Origin: Bacillus sp. FJAT-29790
GTDB lineage: Bacteria > Bacillota > Bacilli > Bacillales > Cytobacillaceae
Assembly: GCF_019039215.1 (NCBI RefSeq)
Contig: NZ_JAHNZZ010000002.1
Span: forward strand, 73,048 to 125,695
Direction of reading: 5' to 3'
Length of the DNA stretch: 52,648 nt
Under the pieces are notes generated by a model, which saw only the letters and a program-made list of their open reading frames with translations, was not told the DNA's origin and made no database searches. Below, piece by piece: positions 1-8,408 of the stretch (the first letter of the stretch is position 1; every line of letters starts with the position of its first letter). Position numbers and translations under genes: made by a program.

Positions 1-60
1 GAAAGATTGTTTGAAAACAACAATCATTTAGAAAACAGCGAAAAGAAAAAAGGAGTGTGA
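1..60 (+). CDS. C-terminal tail of a gene cut by the window edge
   Basis: Frame 1 is open from the first base to a TGA at 58-60 and encodes a short hydrophilic tail ending in EKKKGV. The other two forward frames hit stops within 30 bases. The stop lies 4 bases before the GTG of the next gene, so this is probably the end of an upstream gene in the same operon. Too little is visible to name the protein; another CgeB-like paralog is possible but unproven. Confidence 0.4.
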   Translation, partial: ERLFENNNHLENSEKKKGV

Positions 61-64
61 CACT

Positions 65-2017
65 GTGCGTGTGCTATTTTTAGAAAGTCATCCAATTTGG
101 ATTCACGGTTTGCCAAATGGATTTACGGATGCTGGGCACTCAGTAAAGGTGTCTGGCCTATTTGAGAACATTGACTTGGATATTCTCATCGATGAATTTC
201 AGCCTGATTTCATTATGACAATGGGATGGGGCCCGGAAAACTCCTCTAAATTGAAACAGAAACGAATTTATGAGAGTACCAAAAAATATAATATCCCGCA
301 TGTTTTTTGGGCAACTGAAGACCCTACGTCCACGGAAATTTTTACGATGCCATACATCGAAAGAACGCAGCCTGATTTTGTTTTTACGATTTGCAGAGAC
401 AGAATCGATTTCTACAGAAGTAAAGGAATCCTATGCGAACATTTAGATTTTGGTTACCATTCAAGTGTTCATTATCCGGTTGAATCTGATTCTGTTTTTG
501 AATCACCAGTTGCACTCATTGCAAATGGATACCCCAAAAAACTTTCTTTTTTCCCAGATCATTTTCGCTATCGCTCCATGAATGAGCTAATTACACCTCT
601 TCTTGAAAATAATATTGAAACTCACTTTTATGGATATCACTGGGATCAAATGGGTTCCATTCTAGGTGCCGAAATTCCAAAAAGTTGGATTAAAGGCTAT
701 TTACCATACACGCTAGCAAACAAAGTATATAATTCAGCCCAAATTATTATTGGTCTGCAAAATTTGCCAAGCCAGCTTACACAGCGGACATATGAAGTTA
801 TGGGATCAGGTGGATTTCTGCTTACGAATGAAACGCCCGAAATTAAGCGTTTATTTACGCCCGGGAAGGATTTAATCACATCCTCTTCACCAAATGAAAC
901 TCATGAACTAGTGAACTATTATTTAGAACACCCATTGGAAGTAGAAAAAATTAAGAAAAACGCCTTGGCTGCTGTAAAAGTACATTCCTATCAAAATCGC
1001 GCGGAACATATAATCAAGGTTTTAAAGGAAAATGGAATTTTTGAAGGAGAACGAGCAACTTACCGTATCGAGACAGGGAAACGTAAAACGGTTCATCAGG
1101 GTAATTATGAATTTTATACGGTTCGTAATGGCGATACGTTATTTGACATTGCTCAAGACTTAGGAGTAAAAGTTGATGACCTAATCAAATTAAATGGTAT
1201 AAAGCTAGATTTCATTCAGGCGGGGTTGCCCTTAAAGATTAGAGAGAGGAAATTCAATTATTACACCATCTGTCACGGGGATACACTTAGCCTAATTTCA
1301 AAAAAATTTTCCGTTCCTATTGAACAGTTGAAAGAAGACAATCAATTAGCTTCCGACTCCCTATATGCTGGGCAGCTAATAAAAATAAAGGGGGATGTTG
1401 TCATCACGCCCATCCCTTTTCCCTCGGTGTTAATTTCAAAAGGATTTACCGATAAAAAAGTGATTTCGCTAACCTTTGATGCGGGTGCGAGCGCAGAAAA
1501 CACGGAAGAAATATTAAATGTGCTGAAAAAGTACCATATTCAAACCACGATGTTTTTAACAGGAAAATGGGTCGAGCAATATCCAGAGCTTTCGCGACGC
1601 ATAGTTGAGGATGGACATGAAATTGCTAACCATTCGTATAGCCACCAAGACTTTTCAAAAATTACCCCTGAAAAAATGGCAGAAGAAATTAGGAAAACGG
1701 AAGAATGTTTTCAGAAGCTACTCGGGACTAATGGAATTCGGTTATTCCGTCCGCCCTTTGGAGCCTGGAATAAATCTGTCTTAGAAACAGTTGGTGGAAT
1801 GGATTTTCCTTATAGTGTCTATTGGAGTATCGACACCATCGATTGGCAGGAACCGTCTATTGATAGGATTGTCGAGCGAATCATGACAAAAGCGACAGGA
1901 AATGATATCGTCCTTGCACATTTAAATGGAAAACCAACTGCTGAAGCAATGGATGCTGTAATTCCAATACTTTTGAAAGATGGATTCCAAATCGTAAAAG
2001 TAAGTGAAATGTTATGA
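65..2017 (+). CDS. CgeB-like glycosyltransferase fused to two LysM domains and a polysaccharide deacetylase
   Basis: Three parts are visible. Residues 1-330 resemble spore maturation protein CgeB (DUF3880-like N-terminus, then a glycosyltransferase group 1-like part with GSGGFLLTN). Two LysM repeats follow at about 347-393 and 398-443 ([20 protein letters not shown]). A NodB-type deacetylase fills about 465-650. The NodB motifs read TFDAG (470-474; usual form TFDDG), NHSYSH, RPPFG, DTIDW and LAH, so the second Asp of motif 1 is Ala. The start is GTG at 65, behind AAGGAGTG. No signal peptide or membrane segment is seen. By family, CgeB acts in the mother cell on the spore surface and LysM binds peptidoglycan or chitin-like glycan. 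A role in glycosylating and deacetylating a spore-surface glycan is inference. First of three tandem paralogs. Confidence 0.85.
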   Translation: MRVLFLESHPIWIHGLPNGFTDAGHSVKVSGLFENIDLDILIDEFQPDFIMTMGWGPENSSKLKQKRIYESTKKYNIPHVFWATEDPTSTEIFTMPYIERTQPDFVFTICRDRIDFYRSKGILCEHLDFGYHSSVHYPVESDSVFESPVALIANGYPKKLSFFPDHFRYRSMNELITPLLENNIETHFYGYHWDQMGSILGAEIPKSWIKGYLPYTLANKVYNSAQIIIGLQNLPSQLTQRTYEVMGSGGFLLTNETPEIKRLFTPGKDLITSSSPNETHELVNYYLEHPLEVEKIKKNALAAVKVHSYQNRAEHIIKVLKENGIFEGERATYRIETGKRKTVHQGNYEFYTVRNGDTLFDIAQDLGVKVDDLIKLNGIKLDFIQAGLPLKIRERKFNYYTICHGDTLSLISKKFSVPIEQLKEDNQLASDSLYAGQLIKIKGDVVITPIPFPSVLISKGFTDKKVISLTFDAGASAENTEEILNVLKKYHIQTTMFLTGKWVEQYPELSRRIVEDGHEIANHSYSHQDFSKITPEKMAEEIRKTEECFQKLLGTNGIRLFRPPFGAWNKSVLETVGGMDFPYSVYWSIDTIDWQEPSIDRIVERIMTKATGNDIVLAHLNGKPTAEAMDAVIPILLKDGFQIVKVSEML

Positions 2018-2044
2018 GAATTCAAATGAAAGGGGGTTTTTACT

Positions 2045-3232
2045 TTGCGAATTTTATTTTTAGAAAGTGATCCGATGTGGATCTACGGGCTGCCAAACGG
2101 ATTTGCTGATGCTGGGCATGATGTGATGATCTCAGGTCCATTGTTGGAAGCAAGTCTCAGTGATATGATTTCAAGCTATAAACCTGACTTGATTTTTACG
2201 ATGGGGCACACGAGAGAACATTCGGCAAAGAAAAGGTTAGTAATTAAAAAGCATGTAGCACACTTGGGTATTCCTCATATTTATTGGGCAACAGAAGACC
2301 CCGGATACACTTTTACCTTCTCGCTTCCACTCATTGAAACAATTCAACCCGATTTTATCTTTACCATTTGCCCGCCTCGTGTCGACTTTTATCGAGAAAA
2401 AGGGTATAAAGCTGCTCATTTAGATTTTGGTTATCATCCAAAAGTACATTTTCCGACTGAACAAGATTCTAATTATGATGCCTCGCTTGCAATCGTTGCA
2501 AACGGATACCCCACGCTATATGAAAAAAGCCCGCTTTATTATCGATTTGAAGCGCTAAGTAATCTTTTGAGTCCTTTTGTCATGGACAATCTTCGAATTG
2601 ATTTTTGGGGACGGTATTGGGATGTAATGGAACATATCATTGGGAAAAAGATACCTGCTGAATGGATCCATGGATTTTTACCCTATACAGAAGCTAATAA
2701 GGTGTACAGCTCAGCTGATATCATATTAGGGGTGCAAAACTTGGATTCTCAAGTGACCCAAAGGACTTATGAAATATTAGGATCAGGTGGGTTTTTATTA
2801 ACAAATAATACCACTAAAATTCGGAATCTTTTCACACCAGGACAGGACCTCGTGGTGTCTTCCTCCCCTGAAGAAACAATCAAACTAGTAAAATATTACT
2901 TAAACCATCCAGAGGAGCGTCTCGAAATAAAAAAGGCAGGCGCCGGAGCAGTAAAGAAATATTCATATGAAGAGCGTGCGAAGTATATTCTTGAAACGAT
3001 TACGAACGCTGGGCTTATTTCTAAAGAAAAGGCTGCCCCAGGAGAAGGAAAATGGGCTTATTACATCGACATTTTAAGAGAAACCTACGAAGTTCATATG
3101 ATTCAACCGAAAGAAACCTTATGGTCGATTTCGAAAAAGTATGGAGTCAGTGTCGAGCATATAAAAAAATTAAATAGACTGGCCACAGATATGATTGCTG
3201 TCAATGATTATTTAAAAATAAGAGAGAAGTAG
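2045..3232 (+). CDS. CgeB-like glycosyltransferase with one C-terminal LysM domain
   Basis: Paralog of the preceding gene. It shares the start MRILFLESDPMW, the WATEDPG block, the PDFIFTIC block and the GSGGFLLTN region, and ends in one LysM repeat (about 350-393, KETLWSISKKYG). It has no deacetylase. The start is TTG at 2045 after an AAAGGGGG ribosome-binding site, 27 bases from the previous stop, so the genes are co-transcribed. No secretion signal is visible, so the protein probably works from the cytoplasm (the mother cell, if sporulation-specific) and may be held on a glycan surface by LysM. Family membership is clear; the sugar donor and acceptor are unknown. Confidence 0.85.
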   Translation: MRILFLESDPMWIYGLPNGFADAGHDVMISGPLLEASLSDMISSYKPDLIFTMGHTREHSAKKRLVIKKHVAHLGIPHIYWATEDPGYTFTFSLPLIETIQPDFIFTICPPRVDFYREKGYKAAHLDFGYHPKVHFPTEQDSNYDASLAIVANGYPTLYEKSPLYYRFEALSNLLSPFVMDNLRIDFWGRYWDVMEHIIGKKIPAEWIHGFLPYTEANKVYSSADIILGVQNLDSQVTQRTYEILGSGGFLLTNNTTKIRNLFTPGQDLVVSSSPEETIKLVKYYLNHPEERLEIKKAGAGAVKKYSYEERAKYILETITNAGLISKEKAAPGEGKWAYYIDILRETYEVHMIQPKETLWSISKKYGVSVEHIKKLNRLATDMIAVNDYLKIREK

Positions 3233-3252
3233 AATAGAAAGGAGGAAAACTA

Positions 3253-4455
3253 TTGCGAGTTCTTTTTATCGAAAGCGGGAATCTTTGGCCCCATACATTG
3301 CCAAAGGGCTTTCATTCAAATGGCCATGATATTATGATTTCAGGTCCCATTACAAAGGGAAATCTGCCCAAAATGCTTGCAGAATTTCAGCCGGATCTTG
3401 TCGTTACTATTGGGTGGGGGCAAGAACATACACCAGAAAAACAAATCCTAGTAAGAGAACAAATAAAACCTAGAAATATTCCGTTGATCTATTGGGCTGT
3501 TGAGGACCCTGCCTACACGAACAATTGGTCGTTACCTTTAATTGAAAAAATGCAGCCAGATTTCGTTTTTACCATTTGTGAGAAGACTGCAAACAAATAT
3601 CAACAGCGAGGAATTCCATCAGCATTTTTAGACTTTGGCTTTGAAGAGAGTGTGCATTTTCCGACATGCAAATATACGGAATACAGTTCCCAAATTGCAG
3701 TGGTTGCCAATGCTTATCCGGATAAATTAATGCAATATCCAGACCATTTTCGTCATGAATCGATTAATCGTTTAATAAAACCGCTTCTTGAAAAGCAGGT
3801 CAGAATCGATTTTTGGGGCAACCATTGGGATCAAATGGGCTCATATTTAGGTATCGAAATTCCAAAGGATTGGATTCACGGGCATCTCTACTACCGGGAA
3901 GCAAATAAAGTTTATAGTTCTTCAGACATTATGATTGGCTTGCAAAATTACCCAGATCTAGTTACGCAGCGCACACATGAAATTCTTGGCTCTGGAGGTT
4001 TCCTGCTGACATTAGATTCTCCAGGCGTAAGCAGCACGTTCAAACCTGGCATCGATCTTATTGTCTCATCATCACCCGAAGATACGATTGAAAAAGTAAA
4101 CTACTATCTCAAGCATGCAGATGAAAGAAGCGCGATTCAAAACCAAGGACACATATCTGTTCAACCCAACTCTTATAAAGCTCGGACAAGGCAAATGATT
4201 GATATTTTAGTGGAGCAAAAAATTGTTGATCTAGAAGTGGCGGCTTCAAGGGAGAATCCTAAATTCAACTATTTTCAAGATAAAGATGATCAGCAATATT
4301 TGATATATAAAGTAAAAACCGGCGACTCGTTGTGGAGAATCTCCCAAACCTTTGGGGTGACGGTAGATGAACTCAAAGAATTAAATTTACTTACAAATGG
4401 CTTGATTAATGAAAATCAATTTTTAAAGATAAAAAAGGAAGAAACAACAGATTAA
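3253..4455 (+). CDS. CgeB-like glycosyltransferase with one C-terminal LysM domain (third paralog)
   Basis: Third tandem copy, with the same two-part CgeB-like body (MRVLFIESGNLW start, [17 protein letters not shown]) and a LysM repeat at about residues 350-394 (GDSLWRISQTFG). The TTG start at 3253 follows GGAGG at 3241-3245, 20 bases after the previous stop. The three bodies differ throughout, so this is not a recent duplication and the copies may have separate acceptors. A weak inverted repeat at about 4489-4511 with following T/A-rich sequence could end the transcript. Confidence 0.85.
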   Translation: MRVLFIESGNLWPHTLPKGFHSNGHDIMISGPITKGNLPKMLAEFQPDLVVTIGWGQEHTPEKQILVREQIKPRNIPLIYWAVEDPAYTNNWSLPLIEKMQPDFVFTICEKTANKYQQRGIPSAFLDFGFEESVHFPTCKYTEYSSQIAVVANAYPDKLMQYPDHFRHESINRLIKPLLEKQVRIDFWGNHWDQMGSYLGIEIPKDWIHGHLYYREANKVYSSSDIMIGLQNYPDLVTQRTHEILGSGGFLLTLDSPGVSSTFKPGIDLIVSSSPEDTIEKVNYYLKHADERSAIQNQGHISVQPNSYKARTRQMIDILVEQKIVDLEVAASRENPKFNYFQDKDDQQYLIYKVKTGDSLWRISQTFGVTVDELKELNLLTNGLINENQFLKIKKEETTD

Positions 4456-4577
4456 GTTTGGACAAAGCTACCAATGTAATACTCGAGAATGAATTCATGG
4501 AATTTTCATTATTTTACATGATTTACTTATCCCTGTTCTCCTAAAAAATGCTAAAATCAAGAAAAGGAGGAGAAAAG

Positions 4578-5021
4578 ATGGGTTTAACGTATAATAATAT
4601 TCTAGTAGCAGTTGATGGATCAGAGGAGGCAGAGCGGGCATTAAAAAAAGGTGTCGAAATGTCTAAGCGGAACGATGCCGAGTTGCATCTTGTACACGTC
4701 CTCGAGATCAGATCATATCCTGCTGATGCTGCATCAATTAAGGAGAGAGCAGAACAGTACGGAATTGAATTGCTGGATAAATATAAGAAGATTGCAAATG
4801 ACTTAGGTCTACAAAAAGTGAACACAGTGCTTGAATTCGGTTCACCGAAAGTAACTATAACCAAAAATATAGCTAATAAAATTGAAGCTGATTTAATTAT
4901 TTGCGGCGCGACAGGGTTAAATGCAGTCGAACGTTTATTCATTGGCAGCGTTTCTGAGAACATTACCCGTTCAGCACATTGTGACGTACTGATCGTTAGA
5001 ACACAAAAAGACAGTGAGTAA
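4578..5021 (+). CDS. Universal stress protein, UspA family
   Basis: A 147-residue single Usp domain beginning MGLTYNNILVAVDGSEEAE. The C-terminal half has the complete ATP-binding motif G-2x-G-9x-G-S (GATG, nine residues, GS), so it belongs to the nucleotide-binding class. The start at 4578 is chosen because AAAGGAGGAG sits just upstream; an in-frame ATG at 4548 has no ribosome-binding site. Cytoplasmic; members of this family help in starvation and stress survival, by mechanisms that vary. It stands alone between the CgeB cluster and the S-box operon. Confidence 0.9.
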   Translation: MGLTYNNILVAVDGSEEAERALKKGVEMSKRNDAELHLVHVLEIRSYPADAASIKERAEQYGIELLDKYKKIANDLGLQKVNTVLEFGSPKVTITKNIANKIEADLIICGATGLNAVERLFIGSVSENITRSAHCDVLIVRTQKDSE

Positions 5022-5111
5022 TTTTTTGAAAAGGAAAGTGGGATTAGACACTTACATCCAGAAGAGCTATAATTCGAAATTGGAGGCCTTAGGATTTTTT
5101 TACAAATTTGG

Positions 5112-5140
5112 TTGACAACTTAATGGTTTGAGATTAATAT
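5112..5140 (+). promoter_or_regulatory. Sigma-A-type promoter for the S-box transcript
   Basis: TTGACA at 5112-5117 and TAATAT at 5135-5140 are 17 bases apart and lie about 35 bases before the first S-box stem. Confidence 0.6.
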
Positions 5141-5174
5141 AAGTATCAACATAAAAAATTAAATATTAGAAAAA

Positions 5175-5286
5175 CTCTTATGCAGAGAGGTGGAGGGACT
5201 GGCCCTTTGATACCTCGGCAACCATTGAACCTGAATTCAAACGGTGCCAATTCCAGCAGATTTTTTTCAAATCTGATATATAAGAG
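5175..5286 (+). promoter_or_regulatory. SAM-I (S-box) riboswitch, copy 1
   Basis: The S-box core is easily recognised: CTCTTA closing strand, AGAGAGGTGGAGGGACTGG, CCCTTTGATACCTCGGCAACC, CGGTGCCAATTCCAGCAGA, and TAAGAG as the closing strand. By family this aptamer binds S-adenosylmethionine and stops transcription when SAM is plentiful. It controls yezD directly and possibly the metQNI/CoA-transferase genes, although a MITE and another terminator-like hairpin now lie between. Confidence 0.95.
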
Positions 5287-5312
5287 GTTTTGCTTACATA
5301 TTTGTAATGCGG

Positions 5313-5346
5313 CGACCTCTTATTTTATATAAGAGGTCGTTTCTTG
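5313..5346 (+). terminator. S-box expression-platform terminator
   Basis: CGACCTCTT (5313-5321) pairs with AAGAGGTCG (5331-5339), followed by a U-rich stretch. The left arm can also pair with the upstream AAGAGGTT (5282-5289), giving the usual anti-terminator switch. Confidence 0.85.
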
Positions 5347-5385
5347 TATATCGGGTCTAACCTAAGATAAAAGGGAGATGAGGAA

Positions 5386-5535
5386 ATGGCAGAGAAGGTG
5401 AAAGAGGAGAAAGAAAAGCTTAAAGCGATTACTGAAGCGCTTGAAAATTTGCGATTTGGTGAGCTGCAAATCACCGTTCATGAAGGGAAAATTGTTCAAA
5501 TTAACCGGATAGAAAAGCAACGGTTTACAGTTTAA
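5386..5535 (+). CDS. yezD: Small YezD-family (DUF2292) protein
   Basis: A 49-residue ORF with ATG at 5386 behind AAGGGAGATGAGG and a TAA at 5533-5535. The charged N-terminus (MAEKVKEEKEKLK) and the segment LRFGELQITVHEGKIVQINR match the YezD/DUF2292 pattern as I recall it. It is the first gene after the S-box terminator, so it is under SAM control. Proteins of this family tend to sit in sulfur-assimilation loci, but their biochemical role is not known to me. The gene is short enough to be missed by automatic annotation. Confidence 0.75.
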   Translation: MAEKVKEEKEKLKAITEALENLRFGELQITVHEGKIVQINRIEKQRFTV

Positions 5536-5543
5536 TAAAATAA

Positions 5544-5771
5544 GGCTGTTTTCGTAAAGTTTGTTGTTTTTATAATGTGATTTTTATTTAATAATCTGAG
5601 TTGATTGGAGCGGAGGGCACTTGACTCTTGCGGGAATAGAGGGAACGGGAGACCCCGCAGGCGGTAACGCCGAGGAGGCTCCCGTCCCTCCCCGCGGAAA
5701 GCAAGTGCCCGCAGCGGAAATCAACGGGCAAAATATTAAGGCTAAAAACAACAATATATGTGAAAAAAGCC
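5544..5771 (+). mobile_element. MITE copy 1 (228 bp, intact, perfect 8-bp target duplication)
   Basis: The element begins GGCTGTTTTCG and ends in the inverted, partly diverged form AAAAAAGCC. It is flanked by TAAAATAA on both sides (5536-5543 and 5772-5779), a perfect 8-bp target duplication. The AT-rich ends enclose a GC-rich hairpin core (about 5600-5735) with nested inverted repeats such as GTTGATT/AATCAAC, GGGCACTTG/CAAGTGCCC and CGGGAG/CTCCCG. It encodes no credible protein. It inserted 8 bases after the yezD stop and so separates the S-box from metQ. Confidence 0.85.
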
Positions 5772-5815
5772 TAAAATAATAATAAAAAGAAAAGCAGCTG
5801 ACCGGACAACCGGAG

Positions 5816-5876
5816 GCCTCTTGATGTTCACGGGATTGGTTTACAACCATCTTTGTGGGATCAAGAGGCTTTTTTA
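5816..5876 (+). terminator. Terminator or attenuator hairpin directly upstream of metQ1
   Basis: GCCTCTTGAT (5816-5825) pairs with ATCAAGAGGC (5860-5869), with a second inner stem around GGATTGGTT/AACCATC, followed by a T-run at 5870-5876. A small CCGG/CCGG hairpin lies just before it at 5802-5813. Only about 42 bases remain to the metQ start and no convincing promoter is seen there. It is either the terminator of the yezD transcript with read-through, or a second regulated attenuator. Confidence 0.7.
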
Positions 5877-5918
5877 TTCTCAAAAATACAATATTAGCAA
5901 GGAAGAGGAGAAACAAAA

Positions 5919-6737
5919 ATGAAAAAATTGTTAATTAGCTTATTGTTATTAGTAGGTGCATTTATTTTAGGTGCTTGTGGAGGTTCTGAGTCAGCGAGCG
6001 GTGATAAGAAAGAAATAACAATTGGCGCGACTGCAGGTCCATATAGCGATCAATTGAAAAATGCGATTACACCGATACTAGAAAAAGAGGGTTATAAAGT
6101 TAAAGTTATTGAGTTCAATGATTATATTCAGCCGAATAATGCGCTGAATGAGGGCGAACTTGATGCGAATTTATTTCAACACCAGGTTTATTTAGAACAA
6201 TTCAATAAAGATCATGACATGGACTTAACTCCGTTATTTGCGGTACCAACTGCTCCAATTGGTCTTTATTCAGAAAAACATCAATCATTAGATGATGTGA
6301 AGGAAGGCATGAAGGTAACGTTGCCAAATGATCCAACGAATTTAGCTAGAGCCCTGCGAATGCTTGTAGGCTACGGCTGGATTACCATAAAAGATGATGT
6401 CAATCCAACAAAAGCTTCTGAAAAAGACATTGTTGAAAATAAATATAATTTAAAAATTCAGCCATTAGAAGCTGCTCAACTTCCACGTTCATTAGGTGAT
6501 ACTGACTTCGCCTTTATTAATGGAAACTACGCCCTTGCATCGGGATTAAAGTTTGCTGACGCGACAGATCTAGAGAAAACACCAGAAGAGTACATGAATC
6601 ATTTTGTTATACGTAAAGAAGAAAAGGATCAGCCTTTTGTGCAAGCAATAGAAGAAGCGTTTCGTTCGAAAGAGTTTTTAGAATATACAAATGAGAATTT
6701 AGCGGGGTATACAAAGCCATCATATCTAGCTGAATAG
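5919..6737 (+). CDS. metQ: Methionine ABC transporter substrate-binding lipoprotein (NlpA/MetQ family)
   Basis: A 272-residue lipoprotein. A hydrophobic signal ends in the lipobox LGAC with the lipidated Cys at 20, so the mature protein is anchored outside the membrane. The body (ITIGATAGPYSDQLK, FNDYIQPNNAL, DANLFQH) is typical of the MetQ/NlpA family, which binds methionine or related compounds. The ribosome-binding site AAGAGGAG precedes ATG 5919. The gene is followed directly by metN and metI. The true ligand could be another sulfur compound, given the CoA-transferases downstream. Confidence 0.92.
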   Translation: MKKLLISLLLLVGAFILGACGGSESASGDKKEITIGATAGPYSDQLKNAITPILEKEGYKVKVIEFNDYIQPNNALNEGELDANLFQHQVYLEQFNKDHDMDLTPLFAVPTAPIGLYSEKHQSLDDVKEGMKVTLPNDPTNLARALRMLVGYGWITIKDDVNPTKASEKDIVENKYNLKIQPLEAAQLPRSLGDTDFAFINGNYALASGLKFADATDLEKTPEEYMNHFVIRKEEKDQPFVQAIEEAFRSKEFLEYTNENLAGYTKPSYLAE

Positions 6738-6748
6738 GAGTGAAAAAA

Positions 6749-7750
6749 ATGATTGAAATCATAAATGTAACGAAACAATATAACAATTTGACGGCTGTAG
6801 AAAATGTAAACTTAGAGATTCATAAGGGGGAAATTTTCGGAATCATTGGCTATAGTGGCGCCGGAAAAAGTACATTGTTACGGTGCTTAAATTTATTAGA
6901 AAGACCGAGTGGTGGAAAGATCATTATTGATCAAAAGGATATGACCGCTTTGTCGGATAAAGAGGTTAGAAAAGAACGCCAGAAAGTCGGGATGATCTTC
7001 CAGCATTTTCATTTAATCAGCTCAAAAAAAGTATACGATAATGTCGCTTTTTCATTAAAGGCAGCGGGTAAAAGTAAAGAAGAAATTAAGAAACGTGTCC
7101 CAGAGTTGCTAAAGATGGTAGGCCTTTCAGATCGAGCAGATCATTATCCTGCACAGTTATCTGGGGGGCAAAAACAACGCGTTGGAATAGCCCGTGCTCT
7201 TGCAAATGATCCAAAGGTATTGCTTTGCGACGAAGCAACATCCGCCCTTGACCCGACGACGACGGCTTCGATTTTAAAGTTATTGAAAGAAATAAATGAG
7301 ACATTAGGGATTACAATCGTGTTAATTACACATGAGATGGAAGTTGTCCAACAGATTTGTCATCGAATTGCTGTGATGGAAAATGGCAAAGTTGTTGAAC
7401 TTGGCGATGTATATGATCTATTTTCAAACCCGCAAACAGAGTTAACAAAACAATTTGTGCAGACGGTTCACTCTTTAACATTGCCTGATCGATTACTTGT
7501 TGGCAGGAAAGGGCCGATTGTCCAAATTACATTCCGGGGAGAATCCGCCGAGGAAGGCGTCATATCAGAAACACTGGATCAATTTAAAGTATCCGTTAAT
7601 ATTCTTCATGGACAAATTACGTATATTCAAGATCGTCCATTAGGAACGCTTATTATTGAAATTATTGGCGATCGCAAGGAAATTCAGCAAGCAATTGAGT
7701 ATATAAGAAAACGGACCAATCATCTGGAGGTGCTTGTAGGTGTCGCTTGA
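6749..7750 (+). CDS. metN: Methionine ABC transporter ATP-binding protein
   Basis: A 333-residue ABC ATPase with Walker A GYSGAGKST (34-42), signature LSGGQ (137-141) and Walker B VLLCDE (157-162). The C-terminal NIL (ACT-like) domain from about 255 gives feedback inhibition by methionine in known MetN proteins. The start is taken as ATG 6749, eight bases after AGGAG; GTG 6740 overlaps that site. The last 11 bases overlap the start of metI, which indicates translational coupling. It energises import by MetI with MetQ. Confidence 0.93.
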   Translation: MIEIINVTKQYNNLTAVENVNLEIHKGEIFGIIGYSGAGKSTLLRCLNLLERPSGGKIIIDQKDMTALSDKEVRKERQKVGMIFQHFHLISSKKVYDNVAFSLKAAGKSKEEIKKRVPELLKMVGLSDRADHYPAQLSGGQKQRVGIARALANDPKVLLCDEATSALDPTTTASILKLLKEINETLGITIVLITHEMEVVQQICHRIAVMENGKVVELGDVYDLFSNPQTELTKQFVQTVHSLTLPDRLLVGRKGPIVQITFRGESAEEGVISETLDQFKVSVNILHGQITYIQDRPLGTLIIEIIGDRKEIQQAIEYIRKRTNHLEVLVGVA

Positions 7751-8393
7751 TATGATCAATGAGTTTGGAAAGGCTTTTATGGAAACTTCTTGGATGATGG
7801 GGATCTCTGTCGTGTTTGCGATCATCGTTGGTGTTCCGCTCGGGATCGGTTTATTTGTCACTAGTGAAGGAATGTTTTGGCAGAATCGTATTTTGCAAAG
7901 TGTTGCGGGTACGATCATTAATATTATTCGTTCAATTCCTTTCATTATTTTACTAGTAGTTCTAATCCCAGTTACAAAGCTTATTCTTGGTACGACGATG
8001 GGACCCGCTGCAGCGAGCGTTTCCCTAACTTTTGCGGCTATTCCGTTCTACGCTCGTTTAGTGGAAACATCTCTGCGCGAAATTGATAAAGGGGTCATCG
8101 AAGCTGCGGAATCATGTGGCGCATCCCCATGGCTGATAATTAAGGAAGTGCTATTACCAGAAGCAAGATCAGGAATGATTGCTGGTCTAACCGTTACCGT
8201 TATTAGTTTATTAAGCTATTCCGCAATGGCTGGAATTGTTGGCGGAGGCGGCATTGGCGATCTTGCCATCCGTTTCGGATACTACCGTTTCCAAAATGAT
8301 GTCATGATTGCGACAGTTGTTATATTAATCGTACTCGTGCAGCTTATTCAGTATATCGGTGATCGGGCAGCTAGAGCTGTGGATAAAAGATAA
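7740..8393 (+). CDS. metI: Methionine ABC transporter permease
   Basis: A 217-residue membrane protein with about five hydrophobic segments and the ABC permease EAA loop (EAAESCGASPWLIIKEVLLP, about 118-137), which docks on MetN. The start GTG at 7740 follows GGAGG at 7727-7731 and lies inside the end of metN; ATG 7752 is the alternative. The next gene begins 16 bases after its stop, tying the importer to the CoA-transferase genes. Confidence 0.93.
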   Translation: MSLDMINEFGKAFMETSWMMGISVVFAIIVGVPLGIGLFVTSEGMFWQNRILQSVAGTIINIIRSIPFIILLVVLIPVTKLILGTTMGPAAASVSLTFAAIPFYARLVETSLREIDKGVIEAAESCGASPWLIIKEVLLPEARSGMIAGLTVTVISLLSYSAMAGIVGGGGIGDLAIRFGYYRFQNDVMIATVVILIVLVQLIQYIGDRAARAVDKR

Positions 8394-8408
8394 AGGTGTG
8401 AGAAGGAA

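Noticed and set aside
4541..4963. 140-codon reading frame antisense to uspA
   Set aside because: It mirrors the codon pattern of uspA, whose protein is clear; no ribosome-binding site or family likeness.
5584..5916. 110-codon reading frame on the minus strand covering MITE copy 1
   Set aside because: It is produced by the GC-rich core of the MITE; the same protein-like strings occur at every copy in both orientations.
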